Below, piece after piece: positions 1-7,169 of a DNA stretch of 55,568 nt. Below the pieces are notes generated by a model. That model had not been told where the DNA came from. It ran no database searches and was given only the letters and a program-made list of their open reading frames with translations. The position numbers were made by a program, and so were the translations under genes. Source of the stretch: an uncultured beta proteobacterium (GTDB taxonomy: Bacteria > Pseudomonadota > Gammaproteobacteria > Burkholderiales > Burkholderiaceae_C); contig CAIKVZ010000076.1 in NCBI GenBank assembly GCA_903830985.1, forward strand, positions 1-55,568, in the 5' to 3' direction. How positions within the stretch are numbered: the stretch's first letter is position 1; every line of letters starts with the position of its first letter.

Positions 1-2
1 CA

Positions 3-161
3 ACCATGTTTCGCGAACTGCGTGCGTTGGGAGCCAGCGTTGCTGTGGCGGCACAGGTGGCGGCGAATTCGCGCCGCTGGTGGCGCAACAGCGATCGACT
101 GCTCAAGACAACGCTGACGATCGCCTACTTTGATGCCCTTGAGGTACCACGTCTCTCATGA
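3..161 (+). CDS. Group II intron reverse transcriptase/maturase, C-terminal end (truncated by window edge)
   Basis: About 52 codons are open from the left edge to TGA at 159-161. The peptide contains NSRRWWRNSD and ends AYFDALEVPRLS, which I recognise as the usual C-terminus of bacterial group II intron reverse transcriptases that lack an endonuclease domain. These proteins act as maturase for splicing and copy the intron during retrohoming. The reading is supported by a structured group II domain V/VI at 1629-1703, the expected RNA partner just 3' of the ORF, now separated from it by an inserted IS. The RT catalytic domain lies outside the window, so activity cannot be judged. Confidence 0.8.
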   Translation, partial: TMFRELRALGASVAVAAQVAANSRRWWRNSDRLLKTTLTIAYFDALEVPRLS

Positions 162-182
162 CCTCAACTTCTCGAAATACGA

Positions 183-193
183 AGGGACTCCCC
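183..193 (+). repeat. Left subterminal inverted repeat of the IS1111 element
   Basis: AGGGACTCCCC matches the reverse complement of 1615-1625 (AGGGACTCACC) at 10 of 11 positions. It lies 7 nt inside the inferred left end. Confidence 0.7.
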
Positions 194-268
194 GCTTTCC
201 AGTAGCGGCATCAAGTGCCAAGATTGGTTTGCGGAAGTCAATCTTTAACCTTTGAAAGGGGAAGTCCC

Positions 269-1339
269 ATGAGCGAGATTACACGAGTCGGTGTAGATTT
301 AGCAAAGTCTGTGATCCAGGTTCACGCCGTTGATGTTGATGGAAAACTTGTCACCAACCGGCAACTGAGTCGAGACAAATTCCTGCCGTGGTGCGCGCAG
401 CTTCCACTAGGTTGCCTAGTGGCGATGGAGGCGTGTGGTGGCGCCCATCACTGGGCCCGCAAACTTATTGCCATGGGCTTGAACGTCAAAATCATCGCAG
501 CACACCTGGTAGTGCCCTACCGGCTGCAGGGCAAAGGGGGCAAAAATGACGCCAACGATGCGGCTGCTGTTTGCGAAGCGACGTCCAGACCGAACATGCG
601 TTTTGTGCCGGCCAAGACCACATTTCAACAGGGCATATTGTGCGTGCACAGATTGCGTGAGGGGTTGAAAGAGGAACGCACAGCGGGCATCAATCGCGTT
701 CGAGGAATGTTGACTGAGTTCGGCCTGGTGGCGGCCAAGAGTCCAGACAAATTACGTGAGAAGTTGACTGAAATGTTGGAGGATGCCAGCAATGATCTAT
801 CCGGATTGGCGCGGCTGGTCATCCAAGAGGCCTATGACCACTGGAAAGATATCGAAGAGCGTATCCACTGGTGTGATGAACGCATCAGTGCACACGTGAA
901 GGATGATGCGCAGGCCAAGGCGGCCAAAGCGCTTGTTGGAGTAGGCCCGGTGACCGCCTCTGCTGTGGTGGCCACCGTAGGTGACTTTCATCAGTTCAAG
1001 AACGGTGCGCAGTTTGGAGCCTGGTTGGGGTTGACGCCGAGCCAAAACTCCAGTGGAGGTAAGAACAGCCTGAGCGGCATCACCAAGCGAGGCGACATGT
1101 ACCTACGTACGTTGCTGATCCAAGGTGCCAAGGCTGCAGTAATGACGGCACACAAGCGCGATGACCCGATCTCGAAGTGGCTGAATCAACTGCGTGAGAA
1201 GTCAGGCTGGCAAAAGGCGGCCGTGGCGATGGCAAACAAGAATGCACGCATTCTGTGGGCCATGATGACCAAGGGGTGCCGCTTTGATCCCCTGCATGTG
1301 AGCGTCAAGCCAACTGGTTTGGCAACAGCAATGGCGTAG
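269..1339 (+). CDS. IS110/IS1111 family transposase (DEDD recombinase)
   Basis: This 356-residue protein catalyses RNA-guided excision and integration of the element. The N-terminal RuvC-like DEDD domain shows the first Asp in VGVDLAKS (about residue 10), the Glu in VAMEACGG (about 60) and the paired Asp in KNDANDAAAV (about 95). The C-terminal Transposase_20 domain begins near LVGVGPVTAS and has QNSSGGKNSLSGI, where the family's catalytic Ser lies, followed by KRGDMYLRTLLIQGAKA. Length is normal for an intact IS110-family transposase. I chose ATG 269 over an in-frame ATG at 215 because the family consensus starts just before VGVDLAK and AGGGGAAG precedes 269. It appears intact and potentially active. 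Confidence 0.93.
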   Translation: MSEITRVGVDLAKSVIQVHAVDVDGKLVTNRQLSRDKFLPWCAQLPLGCLVAMEACGGAHHWARKLIAMGLNVKIIAAHLVVPYRLQGKGGKNDANDAAAVCEATSRPNMRFVPAKTTFQQGILCVHRLREGLKEERTAGINRVRGMLTEFGLVAAKSPDKLREKLTEMLEDASNDLSGLARLVIQEAYDHWKDIEERIHWCDERISAHVKDDAQAKAAKALVGVGPVTASAVVATVGDFHQFKNGAQFGAWLGLTPSQNSSGGKNSLSGITKRGDMYLRTLLIQGAKAAVMTAHKRDDPISKWLNQLREKSGWQKAAVAMANKNARILWAMMTKGCRFDPLHVSVKPTGLATAMA

Positions 1340-1428
1340 TTAAGTCGAAGGTATATCTCTGCAAGACGTAAAACTGAAGATGCATTAAACAGGTTAGACC
1401 GGTGGTGGGTAAGCTCGACGGGCGGTCA

Positions 1429-1525
1429 GGGTTTGCATTTGCAAAACCCGTTCTCGAAATGGAGTCCCACCAAGCGGTTCGTATCTGGGCCCGCACGACA
1501 AGTGCAACAAGGCCGTCTGTAAATG
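1429..1525 (+). ncRNA. Candidate bridge/seek guide RNA region of the IS1111 element
   Basis: The 3' non-coding end of the IS (1340-1628) can fold locally. A hairpin GGGTTTGC/GCAAAACCC spans 1429-1449. It is followed by an internal-loop hairpin whose short stem is TGG (1460-1462) and CCA (1470-1472). On the 5' side of that stem, TTCTCGAA (1451-1458) is identical to the left target flank (169-176). On the 3' side, GCGGTTCG (1474-1481) is the reverse complement of CGAACCGC in the reconstituted target. That is the layout of a bridge-RNA target-binding loop. A CTGTAAA at 1517-1523 also matches the right element end (1624-1630), a weaker candidate donor guide. Family knowledge: IS1111-group guide RNAs come from this end. 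RNA ends are not defined by the sequence. Confidence 0.6.
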
Positions 1526-1614
1526 TGCAGTCTATTCCTCGTTTCCTCGCGCTTCACCTGACGATCTTGCTGAAATCCGTTAACAAAGAAAGGCAGGAAT
1601 TAACTTGCCTACGC

Positions 1615-1625
1615 GGTGAGTCCCT
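1615..1625 (-). repeat. Right subterminal inverted repeat of the IS1111 element
   Basis: GGTGAGTCCCT pairs with the left repeat at 183-193 with one mismatch. It lies about 3 nt from the inferred right end. Confidence 0.7.
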
Positions 1626-1628
1626 GTA

Positions 1629-1703
1629 AACCGCCCGGTGCGGACCCGCATGCCGGGTGGTGTGGCAGGGGCGCAGTCGATAATGGCTGCCCCCTATGCC
1701 GAT
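1629..1703 (+). ncRNA. Group II intron domains V and VI and 3' splice end
   Basis: Domain V: ACCGCCCGG (1630-1638) pairs with CCGGGTGGT (1653-1661). TGCG (1639-1642) pairs with CGCA (1647-1650) across a GACC loop, leaving the classic 2-nt bulge TG at 1651-1652. Domain VI: GGCA (1664-1667) pairs with TGCC (1697-1700), GGGG with CCCC (1691-1694), and GCAG (1673-1676) with CTGC (1687-1690). A bulged A at 1696, 7 nt from the intron end, fits the lariat branch point. The intron ends ...CCGAT at 1703. This is the catalytic 3' part of the same intron as the maturase fragment at 3-161. Confidence 0.8.
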
Positions 1704-1755
1704 GGTGCGTCCATTTGTTTATGACGATTTTGTTGCAATAAAGCCTCTTGTGGTT

Positions 1756-1773
1756 AAATGACCAGCGTCATTT
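1756..1773. promoter_or_regulatory. Palindrome abutting the porin -35 box
   Basis: AAATGAC-CAGC-GTCATTT is a perfect 7-bp inverted repeat with a 4-bp centre. It ends one base before the TTGACA at 1775, a position suitable for an activator or repressor site. The factor is unknown. Confidence 0.4.
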
Positions 1774-1774
1774 C

Positions 1775-1803
1775 TTGACAGTGCGGACAAGCCTGTTTAT
1801 CTT
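1775..1803 (+). promoter_or_regulatory. Sigma70-type promoter for the porin
   Basis: TTGACA (1775-1780), a 17-bp spacer and TATCTT (1798-1803) give a consensus -35 and a good -10. The predicted start is near 1810, leaving a leader of about 190 nt before the porin ATG. Confidence 0.6.
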
Positions 1804-1999
1804 CAACCTCTGTATTCGATCCGCTGTAAGAAACAGATTGCCAGACGAGTTGAAACGCCGCAGCGTTTCTTCATGAGTGATCAAATTGAATGGATATAAC
1901 AGGCGTTCTCCCAGGCATTCAGTGAACGTGTATGGGCTGGCAGGTTGCAGAAGATCGAATCGCCGAGTGACGCCTGAAACAAACCCTTGGAATAAATAA

Positions 2000-2980
2000 A
2001 TGAAGATGATGATGAAAATGATTCCCGCCGCCGTTCTGTTGAGTGTTCTGGGCGCAGCCCATGCACAGGTCGCAGCCCCCGCCGCTACGGTCTACGGCGT
2101 GATTGACATGAGCTATGGCAAGACCATCAGCCAGGATGCTGCCGGCAAGAAGGCCGACTTCCACTCAGGTGGCGACGAGGGCGGTGGTTCCTACGGGAAT
2201 TCGACGACTCGTATTGGCGTCAAGGGCAGCGCGGACCTCGGTTCCGGCATCAAGGGCAATTTCAAATTTGAAACGGGCGGTATTGGTACCGACGGTTCAG
2301 TGAGTTCGGGTGGCACCTTCTTCAGCCGTGCTGCCTGGGTTGGTTTTTCTGGCTCCTTTGGTGAAGTTCGCCTGGGACGTCAAGATTCGGTGCCGTTTCA
2401 GTCAAGCATTGACCTGGACCTGAACGGTGCATCGAATGTCGCGTCGGCACAAGCCAACGCCGCAGTCGGTTCATGGCTCATGCCACGCCAGTCGCGTTCG
2501 CTGCAATATATCTCGCCGGTGATGAGCGACTTCAAGGTGCAAGCCGGCTTCGTGCCTGAAGGCAATGTGGCCAATGCCAAGGCAGCCTACTCGCTTGCAT
2601 TGAACTACAACAAGGGTCCGCTCGCGCTGTCCGCGACGCACCAGACCTCCAATGTGAACGGTGGCAAGGACTTCTCGTCGGTGGCTGGCAACTATGATCT
2701 GGGTGTGGTCAAGTTGATGGCCGGTTACGCAACTGGCGCATATGGCACGACTGCCAAGGGCCCAACGGTTGGCGTCGTCGCTCCGGTGGCAGGTTTCAAT
2801 ATTGGCGTGAATTACTCCAGGGACACCAATGCAAGCGCAGCTGCGACGGAGTTTTTCGTGAATCGTCAAGTGTTCAAGAACACCTACGCCTACTTTGACT
2901 ACGGCCACCTGGACAAGACCATCACCGGTTGGAGCCCTGCCGGCAACGGTTACGCTCTGGGCATGATCTACGTATTCTGA
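2000..2980 (+). CDS. Outer-membrane porin, Burkholderiales trimeric type
   Basis: The product has 326 residues. A signal peptide (two early Lys, a hydrophobic core, then cleavage after AHA, giving QVAAPAATVYGV) directs it to the outer membrane. The mature part starts with the VYGVIDMSYG strand typical of Gram-negative porin_4 family proteins. It continues with GNSTTRIGVKGSADLGSGIK and WVGFSGSFGEVRLGRQDSV, the blocks around the constriction loop. It ends GYALGMIYVF, with the terminal Phe required for BAM-dependent assembly. Other Met codons near the start (MKMMMKM) leave the exact start uncertain by a few residues. A strong terminator follows at 3022-3056, so it is transcribed alone. General diffusion of small solutes is the expected role; specificity cannot be read. 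Confidence 0.9.
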   Translation: MKMMMKMIPAAVLLSVLGAAHAQVAAPAATVYGVIDMSYGKTISQDAAGKKADFHSGGDEGGGSYGNSTTRIGVKGSADLGSGIKGNFKFETGGIGTDGSVSSGGTFFSRAAWVGFSGSFGEVRLGRQDSVPFQSSIDLDLNGASNVASAQANAAVGSWLMPRQSRSLQYISPVMSDFKVQAGFVPEGNVANAKAAYSLALNYNKGPLALSATHQTSNVNGGKDFSSVAGNYDLGVVKLMAGYATGAYGTTAKGPTVGVVAPVAGFNIGVNYSRDTNASAAATEFFVNRQVFKNTYAYFDYGHLDKTITGWSPAGNGYALGMIYVF

Positions 2981-3021
2981 TCTGACGCTGGCGTGAGCCA
3001 GCGAGAGATTTAGAAACATCC

Positions 3022-3056
3022 AAAGCCCCGCTGCGGCAACGCAGCGGGGCTTTTTT
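3022..3056 (+). terminator. Rho-independent terminator after the porin
   Basis: AAAGCCCCGCTGCG, loop GCAA, CGCAGCGGGGC, then TTTTTT. It is an almost perfect 11-bp GC-rich stem with a T-run, 42 nt after the porin stop. Confidence 0.93.
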
Positions 3057-3093
3057 ACGAGCGAAAAACAATAAAAGCCAATACGATAAAGCT

Positions 3094-3186
3094 GTGCGCT
3101 GCGAATTCGATCCTGACAAAGACGCCGCTAATCGCCTCAAACACGGTGTGTCGCTGGCGTTGGCGGAGGAACACGGGCGGGTGTAA
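3094..3186 (+). pseudogene. Remnant of a BrnT-family toxin gene (N-terminal fragment)
   Basis: Reading from GTG 3094 gives about 30 residues including CEFDPDKDAANRLKHGVSLA, which matches the conserved start of BrnT (DUF497) ribonuclease toxins (usually FDPAK..N..KHGVS). The frame stops at TAA 3184-3186, where a full BrnT would run to about 90 residues. No BrnA antitoxin follows. It is best read as a decayed type II toxin-antitoxin locus between the porin terminator and the peptide-transport operon. The fragment is short, so homology rests on one motif block. Confidence 0.5.
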
Positions 3187-3319
3187 ATTGTCCGTGGCAA
3201 GACCATGGGGTCGTTGCGCAGTTTGTGCGACAACTCGCAGCGCGGATTTCTCCAAGTAAACCCCGGGCCCGGCACGCCTCCTGCTCTGCTAGCATTGCCG
3301 CTTCATTCAACGGGGTTTC

Positions 3320-4300
3320 ATGTTCGTTTTCATACTGCGTCGTCTGCTGCAAGCGCTGGTGGTCATGGTCTCGGTGGCCTTCATCGCCTTCATGCTGTTC
3401 CAGTACGTGGGTGACCCCGTCGTGTTCCTGCTGGGTCAGGACGCGCGACCCGATCAGATCCGCGCCTTGCGCGCCGATCTGGGGCTGGACCAGCCATTTT
3501 TCGTGCAGTTCTGGCACTTTCTGGTGAATGCCGTGCAGGGCGAGTTCGGCCTGAGCCTGCGTCAAGGCGCCAAGGTGTCGCGCCTGCTGGGCGAGCGCTT
3601 TCCGGCCACGCTGGAACTGGCCGTGCTGGCGGCCCTGCTGGCCTTGCTGATAGGTGTCCCCATGGGGGTCTATGCGGCGCTGCGCCGCGGCACGCTGTCC
3701 AGCCAACTGCTCATGACGCTGTCGCTGCTGGGCGTATCCCTGCCGACCTTTCTGATCGGCATTCTGTTGATCCTGGTATTCACCGTGTGGTTGGGGTGGT
3801 TCCCCAGCTTTGGCCGCGGTGACACGGTGCAGTTGGGTCCCTGGGCCACCGGTCTGCTGACGCTGGACGGCTGGCACCACATCGTGCTGCCGGCGGTGAC
3901 GCTGGCGGTGTTTCAGCTGGCGCTGATCATGCGTCTGGTGCGCGCCGAGATGCTCGAGGTGCTGCGCACCGACTACATCCGGTTTGCCCGGGCCCGCGGC
4001 CTGCCGGACCGGACCATCCACTTTGGCCACGCGCTGAAGAACACCCTGGTGCCGGTCATCACCATCACCGGCCTGCAACTCGGCTCGCTGATCGCCTTTG
4101 CCATCATCACCGAAACCGTTTTCCAGTGGCCCGGCATGGGCCTGCTGTTCATTCAGTCCGTGACCTTTGCCGACATCCCGGTGATGGCGGCCTACCTGTG
4201 CCTGATCGCGCTGATCTTCGTGCTGATCAATCTGGTGGTGGATCTGTTGTATTTCGTGGTCGATCCACGCTTGCGCGTGAGCGCGTCAGGAGGACATTGA
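3320..4300 (+). CDS. Peptide ABC transporter permease (DppB/OppB type)
   Basis: This 326-residue inner-membrane protein is the first of two permeases for dipeptide/oligopeptide import. It has an N-terminal membrane helix (FILRRLLQALVVMVSVAFIA), the family sequence GLDQPFFVQFWHF near residue 57, and about five further hydrophobic segments. The cytoplasmic EAA-type loop DYIRFARARGLP (about residue 220) contacts the ATPases. Its stop overlaps the next ATG (4300). This is gene 1 of a six-gene operon with an M20 hydrolase, solute-binding protein, second permease and two ATPases. The substrate class is inferred from family. Confidence 0.92.
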   Translation: MFVFILRRLLQALVVMVSVAFIAFMLFQYVGDPVVFLLGQDARPDQIRALRADLGLDQPFFVQFWHFLVNAVQGEFGLSLRQGAKVSRLLGERFPATLELAVLAALLALLIGVPMGVYAALRRGTLSSQLLMTLSLLGVSLPTFLIGILLILVFTVWLGWFPSFGRGDTVQLGPWATGLLTLDGWHHIVLPAVTLAVFQLALIMRLVRAEMLEVLRTDYIRFARARGLPDRTIHFGHALKNTLVPVITITGLQLGSLIAFAIITETVFQWPGMGLLFIQSVTFADIPVMAAYLCLIALIFVLINLVVDLLYFVVDPRLRVSASGGH

Positions 4301-5550
4301 TGGCAAAGCTTCACAGCCCATCTTCAAGCTATGCAGTGCGTGGTCGCGCCTTCGCGCAGATCGCAGAATTTTTACCCGAGTTGACCGCGTTCCGACGCGA
4401 TCTGCATGTCCACCCGGAACTTGGTTTCGAAGAGCGCTATACGGCGCAGCGCGTGGCGCAGGCGCTGCAGTTGTGCGGCGTGGACGAGGTGCACACCGGC
4501 ATTGGCAAGACCGGCGTGGTGGGCGTCATCCGGGGCCAGCAAACAGGCAACGCGCATGGCGTGCCGGCGATGGTCGGACTGCGCGCCGACATGGACGCAC
4601 TGCCCATGACCGAACACAACGACTTTGCCTGGAAGTCTGGCAGCAGCGGGCGCATGCACGCCTGCGGCCACGACGGTCACACGGCGATGCTGGTGGGGGC
4701 GGCGCGCTACCTGGCGCAGACGCGCCGTTTTGCCGGGACAGCGGTGCTGATCTTCCAGCCTGGCGAGGAGGGCTATGCCGGTGCGCGCGCCATGATTGAA
4801 GACGGGCTGTTCGATCGCTTCCCGGTGCAGTCGGTCTATGCCATGCACAACTGGCCGCACATGCGCGCCGGCACCATTGGCTTGAACCCGGGTCCCATGA
4901 TGGCGGCGGCGGACCGCATCACGATCGAGATCACCGGCCTGGGCGGACACGGCGCGCACGCCTACCAGACCGTGGACCCGGTGTTGGTGGCCGCGCACAT
5001 CATCACGGCCGTGCAAAGCATCGTGTCGCGCAACGTCAAGGCGATCGACAGCGCGGTCATCAGCATCTGCGCGGTGCACGCGGGCGACGCCTCGGCCATG
5101 AGCGTCGTGCCGGGCAGCGCCACCCTGGTGGGCACGGTGCGCAGCTTTCGTCCCCACGTGCAGGAGCTGGTGGAGCGGCGCCTGACGGAACTTTGTGCCG
5201 CAGTGGCCCAAGGCTTTGGCGCCACGGCCACCGTGAGCTATGAGCGCCTGTACCCGGCCACGGTGAACACTTCTGTCGAAGCCCACTTCGCCGCCGACGT
5301 GGCGCAAAGCCTGGTGGGCGCCGAGCACGTGGTGCGTGACCTGGAACCGAGCATGGGGGCGGAGGACTTTTCCTTCATGCTGCAGGCCAAGCCAGGCGCC
5401 TATTTGCGGCTGGGCCAGGGTGGCGCCGATGGCACGGGCTGTTCACTGCACAATAGCCGCTACGATTTCAACGACGAGGTGTTGCCGCTGGGCGCTGCCT
5501 TGCACGCCAGTCTGGTGGAGCAGGCCATGCCCTTGCCCGCCACCGTCTGA
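4300..5550 (+). CDS. M20 family amidohydrolase/peptidase (hippurate hydrolase-like)
   Basis: The product has 416 residues and is cytoplasmic, with a di-metal hydrolase fold. Metal-binding blocks visible are HACGHDGHTAM (about residue 118), PGEEGYAGARAM with catalytic Glu and ligand Glu (about 152), MHNWPH (about 183) and a late His in CSLHNSRYDFND (about 380). The dimerisation insert starts near GHGAHAYQTVDPV. The start ATG overlaps the permease stop (TGATG) behind a strong GGAGGA. M20 enzymes of this subgroup remove N-acyl groups or split small N-acylated amino acids or peptides. Lying inside a peptide importer operon, it probably acts on the imported compound. Exact substrate unknown. Confidence 0.9.
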   Translation: MAKLHSPSSSYAVRGRAFAQIAEFLPELTAFRRDLHVHPELGFEERYTAQRVAQALQLCGVDEVHTGIGKTGVVGVIRGQQTGNAHGVPAMVGLRADMDALPMTEHNDFAWKSGSSGRMHACGHDGHTAMLVGAARYLAQTRRFAGTAVLIFQPGEEGYAGARAMIEDGLFDRFPVQSVYAMHNWPHMRAGTIGLNPGPMMAAADRITIEITGLGGHGAHAYQTVDPVLVAAHIITAVQSIVSRNVKAIDSAVISICAVHAGDASAMSVVPGSATLVGTVRSFRPHVQELVERRLTELCAAVAQGFGATATVSYERLYPATVNTSVEAHFAADVAQSLVGAEHVVRDLEPSMGAEDFSFMLQAKPGAYLRLGQGGADGTGCSLHNSRYDFNDEVLPLGAALHASLVEQAMPLPATV

Positions 5551-5587
5551 AACCCCAACCCAACACTTTTTTCAACCGGAGAATTTC

Positions 5588-7165
5588 ATGCGCCTTCAAT
5601 CGAAACTGGCCTTTGCACTCAGCGCCGTCGCGCTCGCGGCAACGACGGCGTCCGCCGTGACGCTCAAGGTCGCGAACCAGGGCGACGCCCTGTCGCTGGA
5701 CCCGCATTCGCTCAACGAGTCGCTGCAACTCTCCGTGGTGGGCAATGTGTACGAGCCGCTGGTGACGCGGGGGCGCGACTACAAGCTGGCGCCGTCGCTG
5801 GCGACCGACTGGAAGCAGACCTCGCCCACCGTGTGGCGCTTCAACTTGCGCCAAGGCGTGCTGTTTCACGACGGCGCGCCGTTCACCGCTGACGATGTGA
5901 TTTTCAGCTATGAGCGCGCCAAGGGCGACGGCTCGGACATGAAGACCTATGTCGGTCAGATCAAGGAAATCAAGAAGATCAACGACCACGCCATCGACAT
6001 CGTGCTGAATGCGCCTTTCCCGATCCTGCCCGAGGCCTTCACGCAGTGGCACATCATGAGCAAGAAGTGGTGCGAGGCGAACCAGGCGGTGAAGCCCGTG
6101 GACCGGCGCAAAGGCATAGAGAACGCGGCCTCGTTCCGTGCCAGCGGCACCGGCCCTTTTCGCGTGCGCGAGCGCCAGCCCGGTGTGCGCACCACGTTCT
6201 CTCGCAACGGCGCCTACTGGGGCAAGATCGACGGCAATGTGGACGAGGTGATCTTCACGCCGATCGGCAACGACAGCACGCGCGTGGCGGCGCTGTTGTC
6301 GGGTGAGGTTGACGTGATGGAGCCGGTGCCGGTGCAGGACGTGGAGCGACTCAAGGGCAACGCGAAGTTCAAGGTGCTGCAGGGCCCCGAGTTGCGCGTC
6401 ATCTTCCTGGGGATGGACCAGAAGCGCGATGAGTTGCAGTTCTCCAACGTCAAGGGCAAGAACCCGTTCAAGGACAAGCGCGTGCGCCAGGCCTTCTTCC
6501 AGGCCATCGACATCGACGGCATCCAGAAGACCGTGATGCGCGGCGCGGCCACGCCGGTGGCGCTGATGATCCCGCCCCAGGTCAAGGGTTTTGCGCCCGA
6601 TCTGGCGAAACGCCTGCCTTTTGATACGGCAGCGGCGAAGAAACTGCTGACCGAGGCCGGCTACCCGGCGGGCTTCGAGGTCAAGCTGAACTGCCCCAAC
6701 GACCGCTATGTGAACGACGCCGCCATTTGCCAGGCCGTGGCGGCCAACCTGGCGAAGATTGGCGTGAAGATCAACCTGGAAGCCGAGACCAAGGGCACCT
6801 ACTTTCCGAAGATCCTGCGCCGCGACACCAGCTTCTACATGCTGGGCTGGACGTCGAGCACGGTGGATGCGCACAACGTGTTGTATTCCATCATGGCCAG
6901 CCCGGGCGAAGGTGGCCAGGGCCAGTTCAATCTGGGCGCCTACAGCAACGCGAAGGTTGATGAACTGACCGGCAAGATCGCATCCGAGACCGACGACAAG
7001 AAGCGCACGGAAATGATCCATGAGGCCATGAAGATTCATCAGGATGAAGTGGGCCACATTCCCTTGCACCAGCAGGCGCTGAACTGGGGTGCGAAGAAAA
7101 ACATCGAGCTGGTGCAGTGGCCGGACAACGGCATGGCCTGGAAGTTCGTCAAGGTCAACAAGTAA
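5588..7165 (+). CDS. Peptide ABC transporter substrate-binding protein (SBP_bac_5)
   Basis: This 525-residue periplasmic binding protein has a clear signal peptide (MRLQSKLAFALSAVALAATT, ending ASA). The mature part opens VTLKVANQGDALSLDPHSLN, the usual entry of cluster C peptide-binding proteins. RVRQAFFQAIDID (about residue 299) and LLTEAGYPAGFEVKL (about 350) are family landmarks. ATG 5588 is chosen because it begins the signal peptide and follows CCGGAG; the same frame is open further upstream but inside the M20 gene. It lies 37 nt after the M20 gene and 4 nt before the second permease. It delivers ligand to the two permeases. Confidence 0.92.
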   Translation: MRLQSKLAFALSAVALAATTASAVTLKVANQGDALSLDPHSLNESLQLSVVGNVYEPLVTRGRDYKLAPSLATDWKQTSPTVWRFNLRQGVLFHDGAPFTADDVIFSYERAKGDGSDMKTYVGQIKEIKKINDHAIDIVLNAPFPILPEAFTQWHIMSKKWCEANQAVKPVDRRKGIENAASFRASGTGPFRVRERQPGVRTTFSRNGAYWGKIDGNVDEVIFTPIGNDSTRVAALLSGEVDVMEPVPVQDVERLKGNAKFKVLQGPELRVIFLGMDQKRDELQFSNVKGKNPFKDKRVRQAFFQAIDIDGIQKTVMRGAATPVALMIPPQVKGFAPDLAKRLPFDTAAAKKLLTEAGYPAGFEVKLNCPNDRYVNDAAICQAVAANLAKIGVKINLEAETKGTYFPKILRRDTSFYMLGWTSSTVDAHNVLYSIMASPGEGGQGQFNLGAYSNAKVDELTGKIASETDDKKRTEMIHEAMKIHQDEVGHIPLHQQALNWGAKKNIELVQWPDNGMAWKFVKVNK

Positions 7166-7169
7166 GCGC

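Larger units (their letters stand above)
176..1629 (+). mobile_element. IS1111-subgroup (IS110 family) insertion sequence, about 1454 bp
   Basis: The element carries one DEDD transposase gene (269-1339). It has subterminal rather than terminal inverted repeats: an 11-bp AGGGACTCCCC at 183-193 and its imperfect partner GGTGAGTCCCT at 1615-1625. About 7 nt lie outside the left repeat and 3 nt outside the right, an asymmetry I recall as typical of IS1111-type elements. There is no target duplication, as expected for the family. The flanks rejoin as TTCTCG-AA-CCGCCCGG, restoring a continuous group II intron between maturase stop and domain V. The exact ends are ambiguous by 1-2 nt because AA is shared by element and target. 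Confidence 0.82.
1704..1999 (+). other. 3' exon of the group II intron and long porin leader
   Basis: There is no convincing gene in these 296 bases. The region follows the intron 3' end and contains a palindrome (1756-1773), a sigma70-like promoter (1775-1803) and then a leader of about 190 nt before the porin ATG. A leader of this length is common for porins controlled by small RNAs, but I cannot see a specific sRNA site. Confidence 0.5.

Noticed and set aside
1402-1629. Possible 75-codon gene at the 3' end of the IS
   Set aside because: It has no family resemblance and overlaps the structured guide-RNA region and the right inverted repeat.
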